Origin: Streptomyces sp. SPB162 | GTDB lineage: Bacteria; Actinomycetota; Actinomycetes; Streptomycetales; Streptomycetaceae | Length of the DNA: 64,000 nucleotides | Assembly (NCBI RefSeq): GCF_029504575.1 | Contig: NZ_JAQFII010000002.1 | Location: 1 to 64,000, forward strand | Reading direction: 5' to 3' | Part shown: positions 17,225-25,135 of the stretch, piece by piece | How the letters are laid out: every line of letters starts with the position of its first letter | Numbering within the stretch: the first letter of the stretch is position 1 | Notes under the pieces: generated by a model | Database searches by the model: none | What the model saw: the letters and a program-made list of their open reading frames with translations, nothing else | Told to the model about the DNA's origin: nothing | Translations under genes and position numbers: made by a program

Positions 17225-18607
17225 TCACCCGCCGCCGGAGCCGGTTCCGGTGCCGCGGTGGGCGGCGATCAGGTCGCGGTACCAGGCGTAGGAGTCCTTG
17301 GGAGTGCGGACCTGGGTGTCGTGGTCCACGTGCACCAGCCCGAACCGCTGGTGGTACCCCTCCGCCCACTCGAAGTTGTCGATCAGGGACCAGGTGAAGT
17401 ACCCGCGCACGTCCACGCCGAGGGCCACCGCGTCGGCCACCGCCTTGATGTGGCCGTCCAGATAGGTGATCCGTGCGCTGTCCGCGATCCGGCCGCCCAC
17501 GACCTCGTCGGTCTGGGAGCAGCCGTTCTCGGTGATGTACACCGGCGGCAGGGCGGTGCCGTAGCGCTCCTTCAAACCGGTGAGGAGTTCGGTGAGCCCG
17601 TCCGGGACGACCGGCCAGTCGAAGGCGGTCCGCTCGAAGCCCTCGACCCGGGCCTCCGCGAAGGGCAGCGCGGGGTCGCCCGCCGGGGCCTGGATCCAGG
17701 TGGGGTTGTAGTAGTTGACGCCGAGCCCGTCGAGCGGGGCGGCGATGATCTCCAGGTCACCCTCCGATACCGCACCGCCGAGGTCGGGGCCGACGCCGTA
17801 GGCCGACAGGTCGGGGTAGCGGCCCAGGAACAGCGGGTCGTTGAAGAGGCCGTTGTGCAGGGCGTCGTACGCCCCGGCCGCGGCCCGGTCGGCGGTGGAC
17901 TCCCCCACCACGCGTACCGGCGTGCAGTTGTTGGCGATCAGGACTTCGGCGGCGCCGCGCTCGCGCAGCGCGGCGACCGCAAGACCGTGGCCGAGCAGTT
18001 GGTGGTGGGCGGCCGGCAGGGCGTCCAGCATCAGGGCCCGACCGGGCGCGTGGACGCCCAGGGCGTAGCCGAACACCATGTGCACGAAGGGTTCGTTGAG
18101 GGTGATCCAGCGGCGGACCCGGTCGCCGAGCCGGTCGGCCACCAGTCCGGCGTACTCGGCGAACCGTTGGGCGGTGGCGCGCGCGAGCCAGCCGCCCTCG
18201 TCCTCCAGGGCCTGCGGCAGGTCCCAGTGGAACAGGGTGGGGGTGGGCGCGATGCCGGCGGCGAGCAGTTCGTCGACGAGCCGGTCGTAGAAGTCCAGCC
18301 CCGCCGCGTTCGCCGGGCCCTTGCCCGACGGCTGGACGCGGGGCCAGGCGACGGAGAAGCGGTACGCGTCCAGTCCGAGGTCCTTCATCAGCGCGACGTC
18401 CTGCGGATAGCGGTGGTAGTGGTCGCAGGCCACCGCTCCGGTGTGGCCGTCGCGGACCGTGCCGGGGCGCGCGGTGAACGTGTCCCAGATCGAGGGTCCC
18501 CTGCCGCCCTCGTTGACGGCCCCCTCGACCTGGTAGGCGGCGGTGGAGACACCCCAGACGAAGGATGCGGGAAGCTGCGGGCGCTGCGGTGTCGACGGGT
18601 CCGGCAC
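17225..18607 (-). CDS. GH1 family beta-glucosidase
   Basis: 460-residue cytoplasmic glycoside hydrolase of family 1 (no signal peptide), normal length. Seen: N-terminal FVWGVSTAAYQVEGA, acid/base Glu172 in ITLNEPFVH, nucleophile Glu360 in YITENGCS, and C-terminal YFTWSLIDNFEWAEGY. It releases glucose or a related sugar from beta-glycosides. It starts with GTG at 18607, preceded by AAGGAG seven bases away. Transcribed towards the MFS gene 83 bp downstream; that gene has its own copy of the operator, so the pair may be read from two promoters under the same repressor. Confidence 0.94.
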   Translation of the reverse strand: MPDPSTPQRPQLPASFVWGVSTAAYQVEGAVNEGGRGPSIWDTFTARPGTVRDGHTGAVACDHYHRYPQDVALMKDLGLDAYRFSVAWPRVQPSGKGPANAAGLDFYDRLVDELLAAGIAPTPTLFHWDLPQALEDEGGWLARATAQRFAEYAGLVADRLGDRVRRWITLNEPFVHMVFGYALGVHAPGRALMLDALPAAHHQLLGHGLAVAALRERGAAEVLIANNCTPVRVVGESTADRAAAGAYDALHNGLFNDPLFLGRYPDLSAYGVGPDLGGAVSEGDLEIIAAPLDGLGVNYYNPTWIQAPAGDPALPFAEARVEGFERTAFDWPVVPDGLTELLTGLKERYGTALPPVYITENGCSQTDEVVGGRIADSARITYLDGHIKAVADAVALGVDVRGYFTWSLIDNFEWAEGYHQRFGLVHVDHDTQVRTPKDSYAWYRDLIAAHRGTGTGSGGG

Positions 18608-18673
18608 TGGCTCACTCCTTGACGGGAAGAACGAGGTGACGCGCGAGCAGGCGCGGCATGGGCCGCTGGGTCA

Positions 18674-18694
18674 AACATGAGCGATGCTCACGAT
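18674..18694. promoter_or_regulatory. TetR-type operator in the beta-glucosidase/TetR divergent promoter
   Basis: AACATGAG-CGATG-CTCACGAT, an imperfect inverted repeat with the same layout as the perfect site at 17163-17183. It lies between the divergent starts at 18607 and 18737, well placed for a repressor to shut off both the GH1 gene and its own gene. Confidence 0.75.
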
Positions 18695-18736
18695 AGCTGG
18701 CCACTCGCCGGGCGCCCGATCCGGCAGAGTGGCCTC

Positions 18737-19393
18737 ATGCACGAACACCCCCCGACCGCCGCCCCCGCCCTCGTCGCGGGCCCCGCCACCGTCCGCCGCA
18801 GTCCGGTGCAGCGCCGCAGCGCCGAGCGGGTCGAGCGCATCCTCGGCGCGTGCGCGGCCCTGCTGGACGAGGTGGGCTACACCGCGCTCACCACGAAGGA
18901 GGTGGCCCGCCGGGCGGAGGTGCCGATCGGCACCCTCTACCAGTTCTTCCCCGGCAAGGACGGGCTGCTCGGCGCGCTCGCCGCCCGCAACCTGGAGCGC
19001 TACACCGACCGCCTGTCGCGGCGGATGGCGGCCGAGTCCCCCCAGGACGTCGCCGCCCTGGTGGACCTGGCCGTCGAGGAGTTCGTCGCGATGCGGCGGG
19101 CGGTGCCGGGATTCGGGGTCGTCGACTTCGGCGCCGTCGGCCGCGAGGACCCCGCCGCCCGGCATCTGCTCGACACCGAGATCGACAACAACACCGCCGT
19201 CGCCGACCGGCTGTGGGCCCTCACCGGCGGCCTGCTGGACCCCGCCGCCTCCCGGCTGACCGGCCGCGTCGCCCTGGAGTGCGCCGACGCCGTGCTGCGG
19301 CTCGCCTTCCGCACCGACCCGGACGGCGACCCCGCGCTGATCGCCGAGTGCAAGCGGTTGCTGCGCCGCTATCTCACCGTTCGGACGGACTGA
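18737..19393 (+). CDS. TetR/AcrR family transcriptional regulator of the beta-glucosidase module
   Basis: 218 residues. The N-terminal TetR helix-turn-helix is clear: ERILGACAALLDEVGYTALT, TKEVARRAEVPIGTLYQFFPGKDGL (~40-85). The C-terminal ligand domain is helical and unassigned. An alternative ATG at 18677 lies inside the operator and would need a leaderless or operator-embedded start; 18737 fits family length better, though neither start has a strong ribosome site. Divergent from the GH1 gene. By position and the two matching operators it is inferred to repress itself, the GH1 gene and the MFS gene until a sugar ligand appears. Confidence 0.88.
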   Translation: MHEHPPTAAPALVAGPATVRRSPVQRRSAERVERILGACAALLDEVGYTALTTKEVARRAEVPIGTLYQFFPGKDGLLGALAARNLERYTDRLSRRMAAESPQDVAALVDLAVEEFVAMRRAVPGFGVVDFGAVGREDPAARHLLDTEIDNNTAVADRLWALTGGLLDPAASRLTGRVALECADAVLRLAFRTDPDGDPALIAECKRLLRRYLTVRTD

Positions 19394-19435
19394 GCCGGGA
19401 CCGCGCGCGCCGCGGGTCGCGCTGCTAGGGTCGGC

Positions 19436-19522
19436 GTGAGCCGTGACTGGCGCTTGGATGGGACCGACCATCGGGGAGCGGCTCCGTCTCCTATGACGAT
19501 GTGATGCCGCGCGCCTGGGCCA
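19436..19522 (+). ncRNA. ZTP (pfl) riboswitch controlling glyA
   Basis: Second ZTP riboswitch: GAGCCGTGACTGGCGC at 19438, an internal hairpin GGATGGGACCGACCATC, GGGGAGCGGCTC (19474-19485) whose GGCTC closes stem P1 with GAGCC, and the pseudoknot strand GCGCCTGGGC at 19511-19520. It ends 24 nt before the glyA ATG, so it could mask the ribosome site AGGAGG at 19536 or act on transcription. Elements match those before folD almost letter for letter in the conserved core. Confidence 0.93.
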
Positions 19523-19546
19523 CCCCTTCTCGTCCAGGAGGCCCGC

Positions 19547-21022
19547 ATGGCCGCAGAACCGTCGTCCTTCAGCATCAAGCCCGGCGAATCCACCGAATCC
19601 ACCGCCTTCCGCAGCGCGCTGGACGTCATCCGGGCCGTCGAGCCGCGCGTCGCCGACGCCATCGGCGCCGAGGTCGAGGACCAGCGCGCCCAGCTCAAGC
19701 TCATCGCCAGCGAGAACTACGCCTCCCCCGCCGTCCTGCTGACCATGGGGAACTGGTTCAGCGACAAGTACGCGGAGGGCACCATCGGCCGCCGCTTCTA
19801 CGCGGGCTGCCGCAATGTCGACACCGTCGAGGCGCTCGCGGCCGAGCACGCCCGCGAGCTGTTCGGCGCGACCCACGCCTACGTGCAGCCGCACTCCGGC
19901 ATCGACGCCAACCTGGTCGCCTTCTGGTCGGTGCTCGCCCAGCGGGTGGAGAGTCCGGCGCTCGAGCGCGCCAAGGTCCGGCACGTCAACGACCTGAGTG
20001 AGCAGGACTGGGCGGCGCTGCGCCGCGAACTCGGCGACCAGCGCATGCTCGGCATGTCGCTCGACGCGGGCGGCCACCTCACCCACGGCTTCCGCCCCAA
20101 CATCTCGGGCAAGATGTTCGACCAGCGCAGCTACGGCACCGACCCGAAGACCGGACTGCTGGACTACGACGCGCTGCGCGAGACCGCACGCGAGTTCCGC
20201 CCGCTCATCCTCGTCGCCGGCTACTCCGCCTACCCGCGGCTGGTCAACTTCCGCATCATGCGGGAGATCGCCGAGGAGGTCGGCGCGACCCTGATGGTCG
20301 ACATGGCGCACTTCGCCGGTTTGGTCGCGGGCAAGGTGCTCACCGGCGACTTCGATCCGGTGCCGCACGCCAACATCGTCACGACCACCACGCACAAGTC
20401 GCTGCGGGGGCCGCGCGGCGGCATGGTGCTGTGCGACGCCGAGCTGGCCGAGCACGTGGACCGCGGCTGCCCCATGGTGCTCGGCGGGCCGCTACCGCAC
20501 GTGATGGCCGCCAAGGCGGTGGCGCTCGCCGAGGCCCGCAGGCCCGACTTCCAGGACTACGCCCGCCGCATCGTCGACAACGCCTCCGCACTGGCCGAGG
20601 GGCTGCTGCGGCGCGGCGCCTCCCTGGTGACCGGCGGCACCGACAACCACCTGGTGCTCGCCGACGTCTCCGGCTACGGACTCACCGGCCGCCAGGCCGA
20701 GGCCGCGCTGCTGGACGCCGGCATCGTCACCAACCGCAACTCCGTCCCGCAGGACCCGAACGGCGCCTGGTACACGTCAGGTGTCCGCATCGGGACCCCG
20801 GCACTCACCACCCGCGGGCTCGGTGTGCGGGAGATGGACGAGGTCGCGGGCCTGATCGACACGGTGCTCGCCAACACCCGCCCCGGCACGACCGCCCACG
20901 GCACCCCGTCCAAGGCGAGCCACGTGCTCGACGCGTCCGTGGCGGACCAGGTCGCCGCACGTTCGGCCGACCTGCTGGCCGGATTCCCGCTCTACCCGGG
21001 TGTCGACCTGAGCCAGGGCTGA
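19547..21022 (+). CDS. glyA: Serine hydroxymethyltransferase
   Basis: 491-residue PLP enzyme converting serine plus THF to glycine plus 5,10-methylene-THF, supplying FolD. Seen: LIASENYAS (~52-60), YAEGTIGRRFYAGC (~75-88), DMAHFAGL (~252-259) and the PLP Lys284 in VTTTTHKSLRGPRGG. It is about 70 residues longer than E. coli GlyA; the extra length is an N-terminal extension and an insertion around 135-190 (RHVNDLSEQDWAALRRELGD region), typical of a second actinobacterial SHMT type. AGGAGG six bases from the ATG. Single gene under riboswitch control, ended by the hairpin at 21199-21229. Confidence 0.95.
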   Translation: MAAEPSSFSIKPGESTESTAFRSALDVIRAVEPRVADAIGAEVEDQRAQLKLIASENYASPAVLLTMGNWFSDKYAEGTIGRRFYAGCRNVDTVEALAAEHARELFGATHAYVQPHSGIDANLVAFWSVLAQRVESPALERAKVRHVNDLSEQDWAALRRELGDQRMLGMSLDAGGHLTHGFRPNISGKMFDQRSYGTDPKTGLLDYDALRETAREFRPLILVAGYSAYPRLVNFRIMREIAEEVGATLMVDMAHFAGLVAGKVLTGDFDPVPHANIVTTTTHKSLRGPRGGMVLCDAELAEHVDRGCPMVLGGPLPHVMAAKAVALAEARRPDFQDYARRIVDNASALAEGLLRRGASLVTGGTDNHLVLADVSGYGLTGRQAEAALLDAGIVTNRNSVPQDPNGAWYTSGVRIGTPALTTRGLGVREMDEVAGLIDTVLANTRPGTTAHGTPSKASHVLDASVADQVAARSADLLAGFPLYPGVDLSQG

Positions 21023-21137
21023 TCCAGGGCACGTACCTGCCGGAACGGCGGCGCCACGGGTCGAACCGCTTGCGGTGTCACCGGGACCGCCGACCGCCGC
21101 ACTGCGGCACCTGCTCAACGCCCTCGCCGAGACCGAT

Positions 21138-21195
21138 GCCGCGTGATGCGTGATGCGTGCTGCGTGCTGCGTGCTGTGTGCGTGACACGTGACAC
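21138..21195. repeat. Tandem heptamer repeat (TGCGTGA/TGCGTGC) in glyA 3' region
   Basis: About six head-to-tail copies of a 7-bp unit (two TGCGTGA, three TGCGTGC, one TGTGTGC), followed by GTGACACGTGACAC. It sits in the 228-bp intergenic region between glyA and the convergent protease gene, just before the terminator hairpin. It is probably a slippage-prone simple repeat; no coding role. Confidence 0.8.
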
Positions 21196-21198
21196 GAC

Positions 21199-21229
21199 AG
21201 CGGCCCGGCCGAACCCCGGCCGGGCCGCT
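21199..21229. terminator. Bidirectional hairpin terminator between glyA and a protease gene
   Basis: Perfect 12-bp stem (AGCGGCCCGGCC / GGCCGGGCCGCT) with a 7-nt loop, 22 bp from the protease stop codon. Confidence 0.8.
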
Positions 21230-21250
21230 GCCTGAGGCCGAAGCCGTCCC

Positions 21251-22420
21251 CTACCTGCTACGGGCGAACTTCCGGCTGACCGCGTTGTAGACGCCCTGTG
21301 CCTCGGGGCCCAGGTGTGGGCCCGCCAGCCAGGTGTTGTCGGCGGGCTTGATCGACGTGTCCGACACCAGGGCGGTCTTCCCGTTCGGCATGGTGGCGAA
21401 CCAGCCGCCACCCGAGGAACCGCCGGTCATCGTGCAGCCGATCCGGTACTCCGTCGGCATGGTGGCGCTCATCGACAGCCGACCGGGCTTGCCGATGCAG
21501 TCGAACATCCGCGCGCCGTCGTACGGCGCCGCCTGCGGGTAGCCCCAGGCGCCGATGCCGCTGAACAGCGTCGGTGACGGGGCGCCGAACCACACCGGCA
21601 GCGAGGCGCCGACGGTCTCCTGCAGGGACTTGCCGCCGCCGTTCTCCGGCTGGACGTGCAGCACCGCGAAGTCGTACGGCGAGCCGCCGCCTCCGGAGTG
21701 GGTGCCGGTGGCGATCCACTGCGAGGAGGTCTGCGACCAGTCGGCCCACCAAGCGCCGTAGGGTGTGCGGTTGCGCTGCGGCGAGTTGCCGACCCGCGAG
21801 GCGGACAGGCCGTTGTCGTTGTACGACGGGACGAAGATGATGTTGCGGTACCAGCCGCCCTTCGCGCCGTCGTGGACACAGTGGCCGGCCGTCCACACCA
21901 GGTTCGACTTGCCCGGGTGCGCCGGGTCGTCGACGACGGTGCCGGAGCAGACCATCGGGCCGGTGGGGCTGTCGAAGAAGACCTTGCCGACCGGTGCCGC
22001 GTGCTGGTGGTACGGGCGGGCGACCTCCTTGGCCGCCACCGGGCGCGGAGCGGGGTCGGTGGTCCCCTGGTCCGAACCGAAGTTCGTCTGGACGGTGTTC
22101 TCGTTGTCCTTCGCCCCGGACATCCGGGACGGCTTCCACAGGTCCTTGATGACCGGGTTGGCGAAGTCGGCCGCGTCACGCGCCCACTTGTCCCAGTTCT
22201 TCCAGTCGCCCTGCTGCCACTTCTCCAGGTCCTCGAGGCTGGTGGGCAGGCCCTTGGGAAGCTTGGCGCTGGAACCGGTGTCCGTCGCGGCCGGGGTACT
22301 GGCAGCCGCGGTCGACTTCGCCGCCGCGTCGCTGTCGTCAGGGCCGCAGGCGGTGGCGGTGAGCGCGAGCAGCGCGGTCACCGCCACCGCGGCTCGGGCG
22401 GACCGTCGTATGGATGGCAT
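21251..22420 (-). CDS. Exported trypsin-like (V8-type) serine protease, putative lipoprotein
   Basis: 389 residues. The signal peptide MPSIRRSARAAVAVTALLAL ends in TATAC, a possible lipobox Cys near residue 25, then a Ala/Thr/Ser-rich spacer. The ~130-residue pro-region contains GLPTSLEDLEKWQQGDW. The protease domain (~130-389) has His in VWTAGHCVHD, Asp in SPYDFAVLHV and Ser in MTGGSSGGGWF. Probably a surface-anchored or released endopeptidase of the glutamyl endopeptidase type. The ATG at 22420 is chosen because the signal peptide begins there; an ATG at 22459 would add 13 residues. It ends near the shared hairpin at 21199. Confidence 0.87.
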   Translation of the reverse strand: MPSIRRSARAAVAVTALLALTATACGPDDSDAAAKSTAAASTPAATDTGSSAKLPKGLPTSLEDLEKWQQGDWKNWDKWARDAADFANPVIKDLWKPSRMSGAKDNENTVQTNFGSDQGTTDPAPRPVAAKEVARPYHQHAAPVGKVFFDSPTGPMVCSGTVVDDPAHPGKSNLVWTAGHCVHDGAKGGWYRNIIFVPSYNDNGLSASRVGNSPQRNRTPYGAWWADWSQTSSQWIATGTHSGGGGSPYDFAVLHVQPENGGGKSLQETVGASLPVWFGAPSPTLFSGIGAWGYPQAAPYDGARMFDCIGKPGRLSMSATMPTEYRIGCTMTGGSSGGGWFATMPNGKTALVSDTSIKPADNTWLAGPHLGPEAQGVYNAVSRKFARSR

Positions 22421-22564
22421 TGAGTTGTTCCCCCATGTACGTGCGCTTTGGTGCGTCACTTGTCATGCCCCCACCGGGGGCGGCCCCCACTATGCCGTTT
22501 CGGCGGCGGCATTCGATCAGTGGGCCCCCGTTGTCACAGAACCGTTTCGTGGTGCGCGCAATCA

Positions 22565-23480
22565 TCACGTCCCGTAGACCGGCCGCGGAGGTTCGGCGTC
22601 GGCGAGCAGTTTCAGTGCGGTCTCGCCGGCTTCCGCCGGGGTCCACCGGGCGCCCTTGTCGGCCGTCGGTCCCGGCCGCCAGCCCTCCATGACGGTGATC
22701 CGGCCCGCCTCCGTCTCGAAGACCCGTCCGGTGACGCCGGCCGAGGCCGCGGAGCCGAGCCAGACCACCAGCGGGGAGACGTTCTCCGGCGCCATGGCGT
22801 CGAAGGCGTCGCCGTCGGGCGCGGCCATGGTCGCGGCGAAGGTCCGCTCGGTCATCCGGGTGCGGGCCGCGGGCGCGATGGCGTTGACGCGGACGCCATA
22901 GCGGGCCATCTCGGCCGAGGCGACGAGCGTCAGGCCGATGATCCCGGCCTTGGCCGCCGCGTAGTTGCCCTGTCCGACGCTGCCCAGCAGTCCCGCCCCC
23001 CGAGCTGGTGTTGACCACCCGGGCGTCGGGAGCGCGTCCCGCCTTGGCCTCGGCCCGCCAGTGCGCGGCGGCATGCCTGAGCGGTAGGAAGTGGCCTTTG
23101 AGGTGGACGCGCAGCACCGCGTCCCAGTCGTCCTCTTCGAGGTTGACGAGCATCCGGTCGCGCAGGAACCCGGCGTTGTTGACGAGGGTGTCGAGCCGCC
23201 CGAACGTATCGATCGCGGTGGCGACCAGGGCGGCGGCCCCTGTCGTGGTGGCGATGTCGTCGCCGTTGGCGACCGCTTCGCCGCCCAGCGCCCGAATCTC
23301 GTCGACGACCCGCTGGGCCGGCCCCGTCGAGCCGCCCGCGCCGTCGAGGCCGACCCCGAGGTCGTTGACGACGACGCGCGCGCCCTCGCTCGCGAAGGCG
23401 AGGGCGTGGGCGCGGCCGAGGCCGCGCCCCGCGCCGGTGACGACGGCGACCCGCCCCGCGCAGATTTCGGCTCCGGTCAT
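22565..23480 (-). pseudogene. SDR oxidoreductase of the HIP (steroid C/D ring) cluster, interrupted by a frameshift
   Basis: Short-chain dehydrogenase read in two frames. N-terminal half (from ATG 23480): VAVVTGAGRGLGRAHALAFA, LVNNAGFLRDRM, RVVNTSSG. C-terminal half in another frame: LGSVGQGNYAAAKAGIIGLT through the stop at 22565, with the YAAAK active site. The junction lies at a run of six C (plus strand 22996-23001; G on the coding strand); removing one base restores a continuous ~304-residue SDR. Family members with this longer C-terminal part occur as Rv3548c-type genes beside echA20. It follows the SDR at 23482 by 1 bp, so both are one operon under the 24341 operator. A sequence error is more likely than true loss. 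Confidence 0.85.
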
Positions 23481-23481
23481 G

Positions 23482-24300
23482 TCAGTTCTCCTTGCTCGCG
23501 GTTGACGGCGGCGGTGGCGACGAATCGCGGTTGACGGTGGCGGCGTCGAGGAAGGCCGGGCGCTCGCCGCCGCCGTGCACGAGCAGGCTCGCCCCGGTGA
23601 TGTACGCGGCGCGGTCCGAGGCGAGGAAGACGCAGGCGTCGCCGACGTCCGCGGGCTCGGCCAGCCGCCCGGCGGGCACCGTCCGGCCGACGGCCGCGAT
23701 GCCGGCGTCGTCCCCGTAGTGCAGATGGGACAGTTCGGTGCGGACCATGCCGAGGAGCAGGGTGTTGACGCGAACCGCGGGCGCCCATTCGGTGGCCATG
23801 GAGCGTGCGAGGCTGTCCAGGCCCGCCTTGGCGGCGCCGTAGGCGGCGGTGCCGGGCGACGGGCGGCCGCCGCTGACGCTGCCGATCATGAGGATCGAGG
23901 CGCCGCCCGGCTGGCCTCGCATCACCTCGTAGGCGGCCAGTGACGCGGTGAGCGGGGCGGTGAGGTTGAGTTCGAGGACCCGTGCGTGCCGGGCGGCGCC
24001 GCCGTCGGCGAGCAGCCGAAAGGGCGTCCCTCCGGCGTTGTTGACGAGGGTGTCCAGTCGCCCGTGATCGTCCTTCACCTGGGCGAAGAACGCCGTGACG
24101 GAGTCGGGTTCCCGCAGGTCCAAGGGGCGGAACCGGGCCGTGCGGCCGTCCGCCGCGACGGGTTCCGCCGGGGGGCGGCGGGCGCAGACCACCACCTCGG
24201 CGCCCGCTTCCAGGAAGGCGCGGGCGATCCCCGCGCCGACGCCTCGCGTGCCGCCCGTGACGACGGCGACGCGTCCGGACAGATCGACGGTGACCGTCAA
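23482..24300 (-). CDS. SDR oxidoreductase, Rv3549c-like, of the HIP catabolic cluster
   Basis: 272-residue classical SDR: VAVVTGGTRGVGAGIARAFL at the N-terminus, DTLVNNAGG, catalytic Ser in LMIGSVSGG 13 residues before the Tyr of AAYGAAKAG, and the C-terminal YITGASLLVHGGGERP. First gene leftwards from the 24341-24357 KstR2-like operator, divergent from echA20, exactly as Rv3549c/Rv3548c are placed relative to echA20 in M. tuberculosis. A role in oxidising or reducing a hydroxy- or keto-CoA intermediate of steroid ring C/D breakdown is inferred from context; the precise step is not known to me. Confidence 0.87.
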   Translation of the reverse strand: MTVTVDLSGRVAVVTGGTRGVGAGIARAFLEAGAEVVVCARRPPAEPVAADGRTARFRPLDLREPDSVTAFFAQVKDDHGRLDTLVNNAGGTPFRLLADGGAARHARVLELNLTAPLTASLAAYEVMRGQPGGASILMIGSVSGGRPSPGTAAYGAAKAGLDSLARSMATEWAPAVRVNTLLLGMVRTELSHLHYGDDAGIAAVGRTVPAGRLAEPADVGDACVFLASDRAAYITGASLLVHGGGERPAFLDAATVNRDSSPPPPSTASKEN

Positions 24301-24340
24301 CTGGCACCTCCCACGGTGCTCGATCCGCTGCTACCTTCTA

Positions 24341-24357
24341 CCTAACAAATGTTTGGT
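24341..24357. promoter_or_regulatory. KstR2-like operator 1 (divergent promoter of SDR pair and echA20-ipdABC)
   Basis: CCTAACAAATGTTTGGT; read on the minus strand it contains ACCAAACATTTGTT, which matches the published KstR2 consensus AnCAAGnnCTTGnT at 8 of 10 fixed positions. The centre is further flanked by a 7-bp inverted repeat CTACCTT / AAGGTAG. It lies 40 bp from the SDR start and 22 bp from the echA20 start. A near-identical 17-mer recurs at 31674-31690. Confidence 0.82.
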
Positions 24358-24379
24358 GGAAAGGTAGCTGATCCTCATC

Positions 24380-25135
24380 ATGGGTGTCTCCACCTCGGCC
24401 CCGCAAGACGGAATCACCGTCATCACCGTCGACTTCCCGCCCGTCAACGCCCTTCCCGTACAGGGGTGGTTCGACCTGGCCCACGCGCTGCGCGCCGCCG
24501 GCGCCGATCCGGCCGTCCGCTGTGTCGTGCTCACCGCCGCGGGCCGCGGCTTCAACGCGGGCGTCGACATCAAGGAGATGCAGCGCACTCCCGGACACCA
24601 GGCGCTGATCGGCGCCAACCACGGCTGCGCCGAGGCGTTCAGCGCGGTCTACGACTGCGAGGTGCCGGTCATCGCCGCCGTGCACGGCTTCTGCCTGGGC
24701 GGCGGCATCGGCCTGGTGGGCAACGCCGACGCCATCGTGGCGAGCGACGACGCGACGTTCGGACTGCCGGAGTTGGACCGGGGAGCACTCGGGGCCGCCA
24801 CCCACCTTTCCCGGCTCGTCCCCCAACACCTCATGCGTGCCCTGTACTTCACCTCCCGCACCGCCACCGCCCAGGAGCTGTACCGGCACGGCTCGGTGTG
24901 GGAGGTCGTGCCGCGCGAGAGGGTGCTGGACGCCGCACTCGCACTGGCCCGCGACATCGCGGCCAAGGACGGTGAGCTGCTGCGGCTGGCCAAGGCCGCG
25001 ATCAACGGCATCGACCCGGTGGACGTCCGGCGCAGCTACCGCTTCGAGCAGGGCTTCACCTTCGAGGCCAACCTCAGCGGGCTCGCCGACCGGCACCGGG
25101 ACGCGTTCGTAGCGACGAAGAAGGAGGAGCGGTGA
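24380..25135 (+). CDS. echA20: Enoyl-CoA hydratase family ring-D hydrolase, EchA20-like
   Basis: 251-residue crotonase-fold protein. Seen: GRGFNAGVDIKEMQRTPGHQ (~55-75), HGFCLGGGIGLVGNADAIVA (~97-116) and PELDRGALGAATHLSRLVP. Position and gene order (first of an operon with IpdA, IpdB and IpdC, divergent from two SDRs) match EchA20/Rv3550, which opens the last ring D of the steroid nucleus at the CoA-thioester stage. The family contains many hydratases, so the assignment relies on synteny. The start at 24380 lies directly behind the KstR2-like box; the stop overlaps the ipdA GTG by 4 bp. Confidence 0.87.
   Translation: MGVSTSAPQDGITVITVDFPPVNALPVQGWFDLAHALRAAGADPAVRCVVLTAAGRGFNAGVDIKEMQRTPGHQALIGANHGCAEAFSAVYDCEVPVIAAVHGFCLGGGIGLVGNADAIVASDDATFGLPELDRGALGAATHLSRLVPQHLMRALYFTSRTATAQELYRHGSVWEVVPRERVLDAALALARDIAAKDGELLRLAKAAINGIDPVDVRRSYRFEQGFTFEANLSGLADRHRDAFVATKKEER

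Noticed and set aside
21012..21144. Short protein-like open stretch after glyA (ends LRHLLNALAETDAA)
   Set aside because: No usable start codon with a ribosome site and only about 23-40 codons; it could be a remnant, but there is not enough to call a gene.
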